A stretch of 64,000 bases of DNA from CF-118 sp035934385 (GCA_035934385.1 DASYXY010000026.1:1-64000); one strand, 5' to 3'; counted from the stretch's first letter, positions 45,611 to 54,730 are shown. Translations and numbers: made by a program. Notes: generated from the sequence alone by a model not told the origin.

Positions 45611-46615
45611 ATGACCTCTGTGGCACGCGGCGCGCGAACCAACCTCGCCCTGCTCGTCTTGCTCGCGGCCGCGTTTCTCACCGGCTGGCTCGCATTCGCG
45701 TTCGACACCGCACCGTCGCGCTGGTCTCTGGTCCTCCACGCCACCAGCGGCTTCGCAATCATCGCCTTGCTGCCCTGGAAGTCGATGATCGCGCGGCGCG
45801 GCATCCGGCGCGCCCAACCGGCGCGCTGGGCTTCGATTCTGTTCGGCGTTCTCGTTGTCGTTTCCCTGGTGGCCGGTTTGCTGCAATCGACCGGCCTCGC
45901 CTTGAGCATCGGGCCGTTCAGCGCGATGGACTTCCATGTCGGCGGCGCCATCGCCGCCGTGCCGTTTGCGATCTGGCACGTCGCTGCCAGACGGATCAAG
46001 CTCCGGCCGGCGGACATGTCGCGCCGCGCAGCGCTGCGAGGAGGCGCGGTCCTGGCGGGCGCCGCTGCTGCCTACGCGATGAGCGAGGTCATCGTTCGCG
46101 CGTCTTCACTGCCCGGCGCGACGCGGCGGTTCACGGGATCGTATGAGGCGGGATCGCACGTCCCCGACGCGCTGCCAATCAGCTCCTGGATGTTCGACGC
46201 GGTGCCCGTGATCGACACGTCGAACTGGTCGCTGCGCACGCCGGGCGCGGAGTGGACTTACGACAGGATCTACGCGTTCGACGACAGGTTGACCGCCACG
46301 CTCGACTGCACGGGCGGCTTCTATTCGACGCAGGACTGGGCCGGGGTTCGGCTCGATCGCTTGATCGCCAAGTCAGCAGGCGCGTCTGTCCGTGTGGTGT
46401 CACACACCGGCTACGACCGGCGGTTTGCGCTGTCCGACATGCCGAAGCTTCTGCTGGCCACACGAATCGGCGGCCGGCCGCTCGACCCCGGCCACGGGTT
46501 CCCGGTGCGGCTGGTGGCGACGGATCAGCGCGGCTTCTGGTGGGTCAAGTGGGTCGTCGCGGTCGAGGTGGACGAGATCCCCCACTGGTGGCAGTCGCCC
46601 TTCCCTCTGCAGTAG
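45611..46615 (+). CDS. Membrane-anchored molybdopterin-dependent oxidoreductase (sulfite oxidase fold)
   Basis: This 334-residue protein has three or four N-terminal helices (about 10-130) resembling a cytochrome b561-like anchor, then a MSRRAALRGG segment, then a sulfite-oxidase-type molybdopterin domain. The molybdenum-ligand Cys is about residue 233 in TLDCTGGFYSTQDWAGVRL. HGFPVRLVATDQRG and WVKWVVAVEV match the family. The domain is probably extracytoplasmic. The substrate is unknown; sulfoxides (MsrP-like) or sulfite are candidates. GTG 45584 in frame lies six bases from the tRNA and is less likely. Confidence 0.83.
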   Translation: MTSVARGARTNLALLVLLAAAFLTGWLAFAFDTAPSRWSLVLHATSGFAIIALLPWKSMIARRGIRRAQPARWASILFGVLVVVSLVAGLLQSTGLALSIGPFSAMDFHVGGAIAAVPFAIWHVAARRIKLRPADMSRRAALRGGAVLAGAAAAYAMSEVIVRASSLPGATRRFTGSYEAGSHVPDALPISSWMFDAVPVIDTSNWSLRTPGAEWTYDRIYAFDDRLTATLDCTGGFYSTQDWAGVRLDRLIAKSAGASVRVVSHTGYDRRFALSDMPKLLLATRIGGRPLDPGHGFPVRLVATDQRGFWWVKWVVAVEVDEIPHWWQSPFPLQ

Positions 46616-46634
46616 CACCGCGAAGCCCCGAACC

Positions 46635-47888
46635 CTAGGGCCCGAACGCCATGACGTTGCCCCCGGCGTCGCCGACCACCATCGTCGAGCCGGTGATCGA
46701 CGGCCCGCTCAGGACCGCATACGGGTCGTCGTAGCCGAACAGCAGCGACCCGTCGTCGGTCGACAACGCGTACACACCGCCCTTACCGCCGGCCTGGTCG
46801 CCAGTGCCGAACACGACGATCCCCTTCCCGACCGCCGGGGCCGAATAGATCGGCTTGCCCAAACCGCGGTGCCATTTCGTGGCGCCGGTCAGCGCGTCCA
46901 GCGCGAAGAGATCGGTGGGTGCGCTGGCGGAGGCCACGTACAGGGTCTTGCCGTCGAAGGCCGGCGAAGCGATCAGCCCGTGCACGGCGCTGCCCCCGAC
47001 CAGCTGCCGCGCCCACACAATCTTTCCGCTGCCCACGTCCAGGACCGCGAAAGTCCCACCGTCGGAACCAACCGCCACGACCTCGCGCGTGCCGATCTGG
47101 AAGATGAGGGGCGTCGCGCCGACGTCCAGGTCGCGGCGCTGGTCGGAGGTGATGCTCTGCGACCACAGCCGCTGGCCGGAGCCGACGTCGAACGAGACGA
47201 CCGCATCGTCGGGGTTGCCCGCGCCGACGAAGCCGTGGCCGGCGCTGTCGATGGCCGCGGAGGACCACACCCCCGATCCCGCGGCGCAGTTTCCGCGGAC
47301 GCAGAAGTTCCACCTCAGCGCGCCGGTTGCGAGATCGAGGGCGACGATCCGGCCCGCCTGGAGCGGTGTGTCGCCCCACGGTGATGCGACACCGACGATG
47401 ACGGTTCGCCGGTGGATCGCGGGCGACGACCAGATCGCAGGCCGGCTGCCGGGCGCCGCCCAGTCCCAGAGCTTCTTGCCGCTGGTCGCGTCGAGGGCCA
47501 GCACATGACCGGTGAGGGTGCCGACGACGAGCATGTGGCCCGCGATGGCGGGAGTGCCGCTGATCGCGCCGAGGCCGTCGTCCGACCAGACCTGCGCGCC
47601 GTCGTCGAGGTGATACGCGTCGAGGCGGCCGCCATAGGACGCGGCGTACACCAGGCCGTCGGCCACGACGGGAGTGCCGTCGACCGCGCCGTTGAGCGTG
47701 TGCGACCAGATGAGCTTGTAGTTCTTGAGCTGGTCGCGGGTCAGGGTCGCGCCGGACGGATGGCCGTCGCGCGACAGGTCGCCGCGAAACATGGGCCAAC
47801 CGCTGGTCGACGCGCTCGACGCGTGCGGTGAGCTGTTGCAAGCGGCGAGGAGCATGAGCGCGCCGATCGATGCTGCCATTCGTCGCAA
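46635..47888 (-). CDS. PQQ-like beta-propeller lipoprotein
   Basis: This exported lipoprotein has 417 residues, with lipobox LLAAC (Cys about 17). The rest is a repeated propeller with GTPVVADGLVYAASYGG, GTPAIAGHMLVVGTLTGHV and similar blades with W-type endings (WSDDG, WDWAAPG), the PQQ/quinoprotein-dehydrogenase-like or BamB-like fold. PQQ-binding residues cannot be confirmed, so a scaffold role is as likely as an enzyme. It follows the MMPL gene. Confidence 0.82.
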   Translation of the reverse strand: MRRMAASIGALMLLAACNSSPHASSASTSGWPMFRGDLSRDGHPSGATLTRDQLKNYKLIWSHTLNGAVDGTPVVADGLVYAASYGGRLDAYHLDDGAQVWSDDGLGAISGTPAIAGHMLVVGTLTGHVLALDATSGKKLWDWAAPGSRPAIWSSPAIHRRTVIVGVASPWGDTPLQAGRIVALDLATGALRWNFCVRGNCAAGSGVWSSAAIDSAGHGFVGAGNPDDAVVSFDVGSGQRLWSQSITSDQRRDLDVGATPLIFQIGTREVVAVGSDGGTFAVLDVGSGKIVWARQLVGGSAVHGLIASPAFDGKTLYVASASAPTDLFALDALTGATKWHRGLGKPIYSAPAVGKGIVVFGTGDQAGGKGGVYALSTDDGSLLFGYDDPYAVLSGPSITGSTMVVGDAGGNVMAFGP

Positions 47889-47903
47889 CGAGCTGCTCTC
47901 CGG

Positions 47904-50174
47904 TTAAGTGATCGCGGCTTGCTGCGGTGAGGGCCGTGCGACCTCGCCAGTGCCCAACCGGTCGTGCAGCCAGCGAAGAGGTCGCGGCGCCCACCAGTTG
48001 GCGCGGCCGAGGATGCGCATCACGGATGGAACGATCAGGATGCGGACGATGGTCGCGTCGATCGCGATCGCGATCGCGAGACCGACGCCGATCGACTTGA
48101 TGATCACCACCTGAGCAAGGGCGAACGCAAAGAACACGGTGACCATGATCGCCGCAGCGCCGGTGATGAGCCTGCCGCTCTTCTCGAGGCCGAGCGCGAC
48201 TCCGCTCTGGTTGTCGCCGGTGCGGCGGTACTCCTCCTGGATGCGGCTGATCAGCAGCACCTCGTAGTCCATCGACATGCCGAAGACGATGCTGAAGAGG
48301 ATCACCGGAATGCTTGGATCGATCGACTGAGGCGTGAAGCCGAGCAGGTCGCTGAAGTGGCCTTGCTGGAAGAGGAAAACGAGCGCGCCGAATGACGCGG
48401 AGATCGACGCGAGGTTGGTGATCACGGCCTTCAGCGGCAGCACGACCGAGCCCGTGAGCATGAACAGCACGATGTAGGTGACCAGCACGACCGCTCCCAC
48501 CGCCACCGGCGTGCGCTGGACGATGAAGTCGACGACGTCGAGGTCGAAGGCCGTGCTGCCGGTGGCCAGCACCTGACCGTCCGGGACCGACTCGCTGCGG
48601 ACCTCGCGCACAAGGTTGCGGGCGTCGTCCGACGTGTAGTCCTTGCTCGTGAGGACGTTGATCAGCACGATGTGGGGACCGGAGCCCAAGGCGAGAGCCT
48701 GCTGAAGAGCCGGTGGCAGCTGATCCGTGGGCCCCGAATAGAGCCGCACGTAGTCGGCGCGAGCGAGGCTCGGGTTGACGCTGACGATGCTCTGCACGCT
48801 GTCGACGTTGGGCAGGGCCGCCAGGCGACGGCTGAGGTCGTAGATCGCGCCGACGTGATCCGCGGTGAGCGGGCTACCGTCGGGGTAGTAGACGACGCCT
48901 TCGATCATCGTCTGGTTCTGGCCCGGGAAGTCGCTCCGTAGAAGGTCGTAGCCCTGGCGCGCTGTGTTCGAAGGCGGCAGCACGTCGACGTCGCCGTTGG
49001 CGAGCCTCAGCTGCAGGAACGGCGTGCCCGCCAGGACCAGCACCACCACCGCCGGCACCAGGACGATGAGCGGTCGCTTCATCACCCACGTCGCCATGGA
49101 ATGCCACGCGCCGGTGCCTTCGGGGCCGCGCCGCCCGATCCGGGGAAGGCGCAGCCGGTCGACCCTCGGGCCGAGCACCGCCAGCAGCGCCGGCAGGAAC
49201 GTCAGCCCGTAGACGACCGCGATCCCGACGACGATCGCCCCCGCGGCGCCCATTGAGGCCAGGAACGTGCCCTGGAAGAACAGCATCGCGGAGAGTCCGA
49301 TTGCCACCGTGATTCCAGAGAATGTGATCGCGCGCCCGGCCGTTGCCATCGTGATCGCGAGAGCTTCCTCGCGCGACTCGCCCGCCGCGAGCTCATCACG
49401 AAAACGGCTGACGATGAAAAGCGAGTAGTCGATGGCAACGGCTAGACCGATCAGCGTGACGACGTTGATCGCGTACTGCGAGACATCGGTGGACCGAGCC
49501 AGGAAGAGCGTTCCGCCCACCCCGCCAAGGATCGTGAGCACGCCCACGCCGATCGGCAGCAGGGCGGCCACGACGGACGCGAAGATCAGCACGAGCACCA
49601 ACAGTGCGATGGGAAGGGCCACCACCTCGCCGCGCTGCACGTCGGACTCGAGCGTGGTGTTGAACGCGTCGTTCAGCGGCACCTGACCGGTGGCCACGAC
49701 AGTCAGCGGCCCGGGATGGACCATGTCCAGCAGCCCGCGGTAGTACTTCGCCGCGTCGGAAGACCTGTCGCGGAGATCGACCTCGACGAGCGCGTGGTGT
49801 CTGTCGCGAGACATCAGGTTCGACGGGTCGGGCACGTTGTACGGCGTGTACACAACCGTGACTCGAGGATCGACCTGCAGAGGAGCGACCGCCTGCTCGA
49901 GCGCCGCCTTGAACGCGTCGTCGGTCGCGAGCAGGGTGCTGCTGCCGAAGAGCAGCGTCATCTCGGAGCCGGCAGATGCCGACTGGCTCGGGTTCATCTC
50001 CTGCTGGATGAGCTTCGACGCCTTGCCCGCGGGCAGCTCCGCGCCGAAATTGCCGTTACCCGCGAGCGTGCCGCCGGCGGCCACTCCTGCGATCGACAGA
50101 CCCAGGAGGACGGCCGAGAACGCGAGCATCCACCAACGAGTCCGATAGACGAAGCGGCCCCAGCGCGCGAACAT
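47904..50174 (-). CDS. MMPL/RND family transporter
   Basis: This membrane transporter has 756 residues, with the two-fold arrangement of six helices each and two large extracytoplasmic loops. LIGLAVAIDYSLFIVSRFRDEL and SIVFGMSMDYEVLLISRIQEEY are the paired helix motifs with the proton-relay Asp-Tyr of MMPL proteins. ATG 50174 (MFARWGRFVYRTRWW) is the typical beginning; TTG 50186 is four codons upstream. It probably exports lipids or lipid-like compounds. No partner is obvious beside it. Confidence 0.9.
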   Translation of the reverse strand: MFARWGRFVYRTRWWMLAFSAVLLGLSIAGVAAGGTLAGNGNFGAELPAGKASKLIQQEMNPSQSASAGSEMTLLFGSSTLLATDDAFKAALEQAVAPLQVDPRVTVVYTPYNVPDPSNLMSRDRHHALVEVDLRDRSSDAAKYYRGLLDMVHPGPLTVVATGQVPLNDAFNTTLESDVQRGEVVALPIALLVLVLIFASVVAALLPIGVGVLTILGGVGGTLFLARSTDVSQYAINVVTLIGLAVAIDYSLFIVSRFRDELAAGESREEALAITMATAGRAITFSGITVAIGLSAMLFFQGTFLASMGAAGAIVVGIAVVYGLTFLPALLAVLGPRVDRLRLPRIGRRGPEGTGAWHSMATWVMKRPLIVLVPAVVVLVLAGTPFLQLRLANGDVDVLPPSNTARQGYDLLRSDFPGQNQTMIEGVVYYPDGSPLTADHVGAIYDLSRRLAALPNVDSVQSIVSVNPSLARADYVRLYSGPTDQLPPALQQALALGSGPHIVLINVLTSKDYTSDDARNLVREVRSESVPDGQVLATGSTAFDLDVVDFIVQRTPVAVGAVVLVTYIVLFMLTGSVVLPLKAVITNLASISASFGALVFLFQQGHFSDLLGFTPQSIDPSIPVILFSIVFGMSMDYEVLLISRIQEEYRRTGDNQSGVALGLEKSGRLITGAAAIMVTVFFAFALAQVVIIKSIGVGLAIAIAIDATIVRILIVPSVMRILGRANWWAPRPLRWLHDRLGTGEVARPSPQQAAIT

Positions 50175-50227
50175 GGAAGGCGTCAACCATACCCGCCGGG
50201 GTTACCGGCGAGTTATGACCTACGCGG

Positions 50228-51130
50228 CTATCTCAATTTCCACTGAATGCCCTTGAGGATCGGGCCGCATTCGCTTGTGAACGACGGCATGTTGCCCGCC
50301 GCTGTGAGCATGTACATCACGTAGTACACGCTGCCGCTTGGGTTCGCGCCGACGAACAAGAGCGCCGCGGCGGGCAGGGACTGCGCGCCGCTCGTGAGAG
50401 TGAAGCAGAGCTCCCACGAGATGCCGGCGACTCCGTTGAGAGATCCGTTCGTGGTCTTGCTGCCCGAGCAGTTCACCGTGTCCGGAAACTGCTGCTTGAA
50501 GAACGCATCCACCGTGGCCTTGTTCTGCTGAGGGTTCTGCGGGGGACTCGAGGCGCCGCTGGCGATGGTGATCGAACCGGTGCCACTTGGAGCCAACAAC
50601 GTGATCGATTCCGAATCCTGCGTCGCCACCGTCCAGCCATCGGGCAGCGGCACCTGGACGCCCGCGTTGGAGGCTGAGGTCGGAGTGGTGATCGTGGGTG
50701 TAGGTATCGGGCTCGGCGAGCCGGCGGGCGACGGGCTGGAGAGTTCCTGGATCGAGCTGGCCGCCTGGTTGCTCGAGTGCCCAAAGCTCACCGCGAGCAC
50801 CGTGCCGACGCCTGCCATCACCAGCACCAACACCACGACGGCGGCGATGATCACCAGCCACGGCGCGCGGTGGATCGGAGGCTGGATCGCACCTGTCGCG
50901 GGCGGGTAGTACGGGCTCACGTAGGCCGGCGGCGGAGGAGGCGGCGCCGTCGGGTAAGCCGTGGGAGGCGGCGTCGTGAATGCCGGCGGCTCGGTGAAGG
51001 GCGACGCGGGCGCTGCGTTGACGGGCATCGCGGGCGCCTGGGGTGGGGCGTTCAGCGGCGTACCGCACGCCAGACAAAAGCTGTTGCCATCTGGGTTCTG
51101 AGTAGCGCAGCGCGGGCAGACGAGAGCCAT
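50228..51130 (-). CDS. Zinc-ribbon membrane protein with secreted C-terminal domain
   Basis: This 300-residue protein begins with a zinc ribbon (CPRCATQNPDGNSFCLACG, about 5-23), followed by a Pro-rich cytosolic linker, one transmembrane helix (about 90-112), a Ser-Thr-Pro linker and an extracellular domain of about 140 residues (from VQVPLPDGW). The last domain is unrecognised. It starts three bases after the PrsW-like gene stop, so both belong to one transcript and share zinc-ribbon modules. Confidence 0.75.
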   Translation of the reverse strand: MALVCPRCATQNPDGNSFCLACGTPLNAPPQAPAMPVNAAPASPFTEPPAFTTPPPTAYPTAPPPPPPAYVSPYYPPATGAIQPPIHRAPWLVIIAAVVVLVLVMAGVGTVLAVSFGHSSNQAASSIQELSSPSPAGSPSPIPTPTITTPTSASNAGVQVPLPDGWTVATQDSESITLLAPSGTGSITIASGASSPPQNPQQNKATVDAFFKQQFPDTVNCSGSKTTNGSLNGVAGISWELCFTLTSGAQSLPAAALLFVGANPSGSVYYVMYMLTAAGNMPSFTSECGPILKGIQWKLR

Positions 51131-51133
51131 CGC

Positions 51134-52291
51134 TCAGCTGCGCCTCGTTGTATGCGCGGTGGCTGCGTCGGCACGCTCGCGTCGGCTGCGCTTGATATGC
51201 GACGGCGCCGCCGTCAGCGCCATGCCGCAGTTCGGGCAGAACCCAGACGCGACGATGTGCGTGTGGCAGCTGGGACACACGGTCTCGGCGAATCCCATGT
51301 GGGCCGCCTCCTGGAGCAGCGCATGGTGCAGCAGGTAGCGCACATACACGAGCAGCGCGCCCACGATCGCGGCCTGCCAGATGACGATGAACAGTGGGTT
51401 GACCGACGTCTGCGCGAGCAGCTGGCCACCGCCTGAGAACGCGACGTGCGCGATGAGCGCCATCGCGACGCCGCCGATCTCGCGGCCGCCCAGGTTGCCC
51501 AGACGCTGACGCCAGACGGTGGCCACGATCATCCCCGTCGCGCTTCCTTGCAGCACCGGCTGCAGCACCGCGATGGTGGCGAGGCTGTAGATCCAGTTGC
51601 CCGGCGCGACGTGCGCCGGCAGCGATGCAAGCGTGCTCGAAAAGTTGATCAGCGTTTCAGCGACGCTGAAGCCAAGACCGGCTGCGATCCCGAACACGAG
51701 GCCGTCCACCGTCTCGGGAAAGTCCGCGCGGTTGGGGAGGAATATCGCAGGCAGCGGTTTGATGGCCTCCTGCACGACCGGCACGAGCAGGCCCAGCAGG
51801 AGGACGGCGCCGACGTTGACAGCCGGCTGGCCCAGCGGGTTCGGGTTGTACGCGAGCGGGTTGTAGACCGCACGGACCAGCAGCGTGACCACGATGCCGG
51901 CGATCACTCCGCCGCCGATGGTGAAACCGAGCACCACAGCCGGCTCGTCCTTGTAGACCTGCGCCTCGTACAGGTAGATCAGGTACAGGACAGGAACAAG
52001 GAACGCCGAGACGAGGATGGCCGCGGTGATGAGGCCGGCGATGTAGAGGACCAGCACGCCGGCCAGTCCGACTATGAGCGCCCAACGAAACTCGTGGACT
52101 TTGTGATGTCCAAGGTGCGGAAAGAGGGTTGTGATGATCGATGGCTGGGCCACGTGCTCGGCTGGATGCGCCGCGTAGCGGTGCTCGCGCGTCCGGGCGT
52201 TGCCGAACTCGTAAGTAGTGCCCTGATGCGCTCCGCAGCGGGTGCAGAAGACCCCGTCCGGGACATCGTGCGCGCAGTGATCACAGCGCAT
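51134..52291 (-). CDS. PrsW-family intramembrane metalloprotease with two zinc ribbons
   Basis: This 385-residue protein has an N-terminal zinc ribbon (CDHC...CTRCG, 3-19), eight or so helices, and a second ribbon near the C-terminus (CPSCHTHIVASGFCPNCG, about 343-360). The PrsW pattern is seen in VVQEAIKPLPAIF, DGLVFGIAAGLGFSVAETL and ALIAHVAFSGG, which hold the Glu and His residues thought to bind metal. PrsW proteases cut anti-sigma factors, but no sigma factor lies nearby. Start ATG 52291. Confidence 0.82.
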   Translation of the reverse strand: MRCDHCAHDVPDGVFCTRCGAHQGTTYEFGNARTREHRYAAHPAEHVAQPSIITTLFPHLGHHKVHEFRWALIVGLAGVLVLYIAGLITAAILVSAFLVPVLYLIYLYEAQVYKDEPAVVLGFTIGGGVIAGIVVTLLVRAVYNPLAYNPNPLGQPAVNVGAVLLLGLLVPVVQEAIKPLPAIFLPNRADFPETVDGLVFGIAAGLGFSVAETLINFSSTLASLPAHVAPGNWIYSLATIAVLQPVLQGSATGMIVATVWRQRLGNLGGREIGGVAMALIAHVAFSGGGQLLAQTSVNPLFIVIWQAAIVGALLVYVRYLLHHALLQEAAHMGFAETVCPSCHTHIVASGFCPNCGMALTAAPSHIKRSRRERADAATAHTTRRS

Positions 52292-52343
52292 TGGCGCGGG
52301 AAAGGATAGAGGCCCGAGGTGGGCTTTCAGCCCCGCTAACGGC

Positions 52344-52402
52344 CGAGTGCCAGCACTGGGCTGGCCTTTAGGCAGTTAACCAGTGCGAGTGCCGGCACTC
52401 GC
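52344..52402. repeat. Paired-palindrome intergenic element, copy 2
   Basis: CGAGTGCCAGCACTGG (52344-52359) and the perfect palindrome GCGAGTGCCGGCACTCGC (52385-52402) start 41 bases apart, as at 12488-12546, with an unrelated middle. This copy lies between the msrA 3' end and the PrsW-like gene start. Confidence 0.8.
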
Positions 52403-52416
52403 GGGGAAAGCCGGCC

Positions 52417-52932
52417 TTAGGCTTCCTTCGCTGCTTCGGCGGGCTCAGGCGGAACCCAGCCCCGCATGAAATGGCAGGAGTAATGGCCCTGGTGCTTGTC
52501 GAAATAGCGCTGGTGGTATTCCTCCGCGCGCCAGAACTTGGTTGCCGGCACGATCTCCGTGACGATCGGCTTCTTGAAGTAGCGCTGCGCCTCTTCCTTC
52601 GACCTCCGGGCCTCCATCTCCTGCTCGGCGTTGTGCGTGAAGATGACCGAGCGGTACTGATGCCCGTAGTCGGGTCCCTGGCGGTTCAGGGTCGTCGGGT
52701 CGTGCATGTTCCAGAATGCGTTCAGCAGCTCCGCGTACGTGACCTTCGATGGGTCATACGTGACCTCGACCGCCTCGGCGTGGCCCGTCCGGCCCGAGCA
52801 AACCTGCTCGTAAGTCACGTTGTCGACGTGGCCGCCCTCATAACCCGACACGGCTTCGATCACGCCCGGGATCTCGTTGAAGAGGTGCTCGACGCCCCAA
52901 AAACACCCGCCCGCAAATGTTGCTTTTTCCAT
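52417..52932 (-). CDS. msrA: Peptide methionine-(S)-sulfoxide reductase
   Basis: MsrA repairs oxidised methionine in proteins using thioredoxin. The product has 171 residues. The catalytic Cys10 is in GGCFWG, followed by GYEGGHV and GHAEAVEVTYDP; YHQRYFDKH and GHYSCHF near the end hold a second Cys that may resolve the disulfide. GGAG lies seven bases before ATG 52932, and TATGCT is a possible -10 upstream. Confidence 0.96.
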   Translation of the reverse strand: MEKATFAGGCFWGVEHLFNEIPGVIEAVSGYEGGHVDNVTYEQVCSGRTGHAEAVEVTYDPSKVTYAELLNAFWNMHDPTTLNRQGPDYGHQYRSVIFTHNAEQEMEARRSKEEAQRYFKKPIVTEIVPATKFWRAEEYHQRYFDKHQGHYSCHFMRGWVPPEPAEAAKEA

Positions 52933-53008
52933 TTCCGCGCTCCAGCATACGCCGCGACTCGGAGCCGCCAGATCGGTGACTCGCGTACGTCATACCGGAG
53001 AACGAGAG

Positions 53009-53542
53009 GTGGGAACGGAGCAGTTGGCCGTCGTCCTGGGGGCCATTTCCGTGGTCACGGGCCTGACGGCGACGATATTCGCTTTCCGTGCTGACGCCGC
53101 GTCCCGTGGCGCCCGGAAGGAGGCCGCCCGCAGGTGGGATGACATGGTCCGGCCGCGGCCGCATTTCACGTTCGTCAGCCCGCCCCTGACCGGGCAGCCT
53201 ATGGAGGTCGAGGTCGAGAACCTGGGGGGCACGCTCGCGGCCGGCGCGGTCGTTGCCGCTTTCGGCGAGCAGCTTTTTGCGAGCGAGCTGACCCTCGCCG
53301 ACAAGGCGCCGCCCCGGCGCATTCTCCTGCCGTACGTGGTCAAGGCGTGGCAGCCGGCCAGACAGCCGGTATTCCTGCTGGTCGCGGGCCGGGACGTCAG
53401 CGGCCGGTGGTGGGACTGCCTGGACGGCATGAAGGTCATCAAGGATCCCCGGCGCTGGATCGACGGCCGCCTGAAGGAGATGCGGCTGCAGGGCGCGGTC
53501 AGCTTCCCCGAGCTGAGCGGCTCCCCGACCGTCAAGCGCTAG
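53009..53542 (+). CDS. Single-helix membrane protein of unknown function
   Basis: This 177-residue protein has an N-terminal helix (about 4-25) followed by a basic segment and a cytosolic domain with VEVENLGGTLAAGAVVAAFG and WDCLDGMKVIKDP, which I cannot assign. GTG 53009 has GGAG upstream; the open frame further up overlaps msrA. Its stop shares CTAG with the convergent osmC-like gene. Confidence 0.65.
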   Translation: MGTEQLAVVLGAISVVTGLTATIFAFRADAASRGARKEAARRWDDMVRPRPHFTFVSPPLTGQPMEVEVENLGGTLAAGAVVAAFGEQLFASELTLADKAPPRRILLPYVVKAWQPARQPVFLLVAGRDVSGRWWDCLDGMKVIKDPRRWIDGRLKEMRLQGAVSFPELSGSPTVKR

Positions 53543-53964
53543 ACGAGCCGGGCCTCCAGGCTGATCGGAACCGCCTTCAGGGCCTGAGAAACCGGGCAGC
53601 CGACCTTCGCCTCCTCAGCGAGCTTGTGAAAGCCGGCCTCGTCTACGCCTTGCACCTTGCCCCGCACACTGAGCCTGATCTGCGTGATGCCAGTGCCCGG
53701 GACGAAGTCGACCTCGGCCGTGGTGTCCAGCCGCTCGACATGATGGCCCGCCTTGGACAAACCGTTGGAAAAAGCCATGCAGTAGCAGGACGCATGGGCG
53801 GCCGCGATGAGCTCTTCGGGGCTCGTCGTGCCGTGCGTGTGCTCGGCGCGCGCGGCCCAGGTGATTGGTAGCTCGGCGAACGCACCTGTGGCGGGCTTGA
53901 CATGCCCGCTGCCCTTGATGAGGTCCCCTTCCCAATTAGCTTCGGCACGACTAGTCGCGGCCAT
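53539..53964 (-). CDS. OsmC/Ohr-family peroxiredoxin
   Basis: This 141-residue thiol peroxidase removes organic or fatty-acid hydroperoxides. The peroxidatic Cys60 is in AAHASCYCM and the resolving Cys123 in KVGCPVSQAL, with a conserved Glu in SPEELIAAAH. It is closer to OsmC than Ohr in its SPEELI pattern. AGGAGGAG precedes the ATG. It is divergent from the nucleosidase gene with 52 bases between. Confidence 0.92.
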   Translation of the reverse strand: MAATSRAEANWEGDLIKGSGHVKPATGAFAELPITWAARAEHTHGTTSPEELIAAAHASCYCMAFSNGLSKAGHHVERLDTTAEVDFVPGTGITQIRLSVRGKVQGVDEAGFHKLAEEAKVGCPVSQALKAVPISLEARLV

Positions 53965-54016
53965 CGTCTCCTCCTGTTCAATGAGTGGCTACTGTGAATA
54001 CTGCACGAGGGTGGCA

Positions 54017-54730
54017 GTGAACCGGAACAGGCCTATCGCGGTGCTGGCCGCGCTCGAGGTGGAGGCCGCGACACTGGCGAGCAACCTTCCGAGATCGGAT
54101 GCAACCAGCCCCAACCTCGCGATCTGGGAAGGCGCGCTCGAGTCCGAGCCGGTCGTACTGGCCATCACGGGCGTCGGCAAGGTGGCTGCGGCGATGGCCG
54201 CGCAGTTCATTTGCGACGCGCACCGCCCGCAGGCTCTGATCTCGGTCGGGCTGGCCGGTGGTGTTGGCGAACCGGGTGAGCGCGGAAGACTGATCGTCGC
54301 CACTGGCGCGGTGCATCGTGACTTCGACGCGAGGCCGCTCACCAACCGAAAAGGAATGCTCCCGGGTTTGGGGGTGACGACGCTGCATGCCGATCACGTG
54401 GTCACTGAGCGTCTGCGCATCGCCGCGCTCAAGGTGGTCGAGCGTGCTCAGATCGTCGTTTCGGGCGTGGTGCTGACGGGCGACCAGATCGTCGCCTCAA
54501 GTGAGATGCGCGACCGTTTGCTCCAGGAATTCCCCGACGGCGCCTGCTTCGACATGGAGACCGCCGCCGTGGCGCAGGTCGCGCACCAGAACCAGGTGCC
54601 CTGGGGTGCGCTCCGCATCACATCCGACTCCGCCGACGAGAACTTCAGCCTGCACGAGGTGCTCGGCTTCGGCGCTCACAGCGCGGCCGAGCTGTTCGAC
54701 CGCGTGATAACGAGCTACCTACGCCTCTAG
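54017..54730 (+). CDS. 5'-methylthioadenosine/S-adenosylhomocysteine nucleosidase family protein
   Basis: This nucleoside phosphorylase-fold enzyme has 237 residues. It cleaves adenine from MTA, SAH or a related nucleoside. ITGVGKVAAAMAAQ, SVGLAGGVGEPG, FDMETAAVAQVA (the Met-Glu ribose contact) and ITSDSADENF (the catalytic Asp region) are visible. GTG 54017 follows GAGGG at five bases; GTG 54011 is less well placed. Together with ahcY it gives the cell two routes for SAH. A futalosine hydrolase role is another possibility. Confidence 0.85.
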   Translation: MNRNRPIAVLAALEVEAATLASNLPRSDATSPNLAIWEGALESEPVVLAITGVGKVAAAMAAQFICDAHRPQALISVGLAGGVGEPGERGRLIVATGAVHRDFDARPLTNRKGMLPGLGVTTLHADHVVTERLRIAALKVVERAQIVVSGVVLTGDQIVASSEMRDRLLQEFPDGACFDMETAAVAQVAHQNQVPWGALRITSDSADENFSLHEVLGFGAHSAAELFDRVITSYLRL

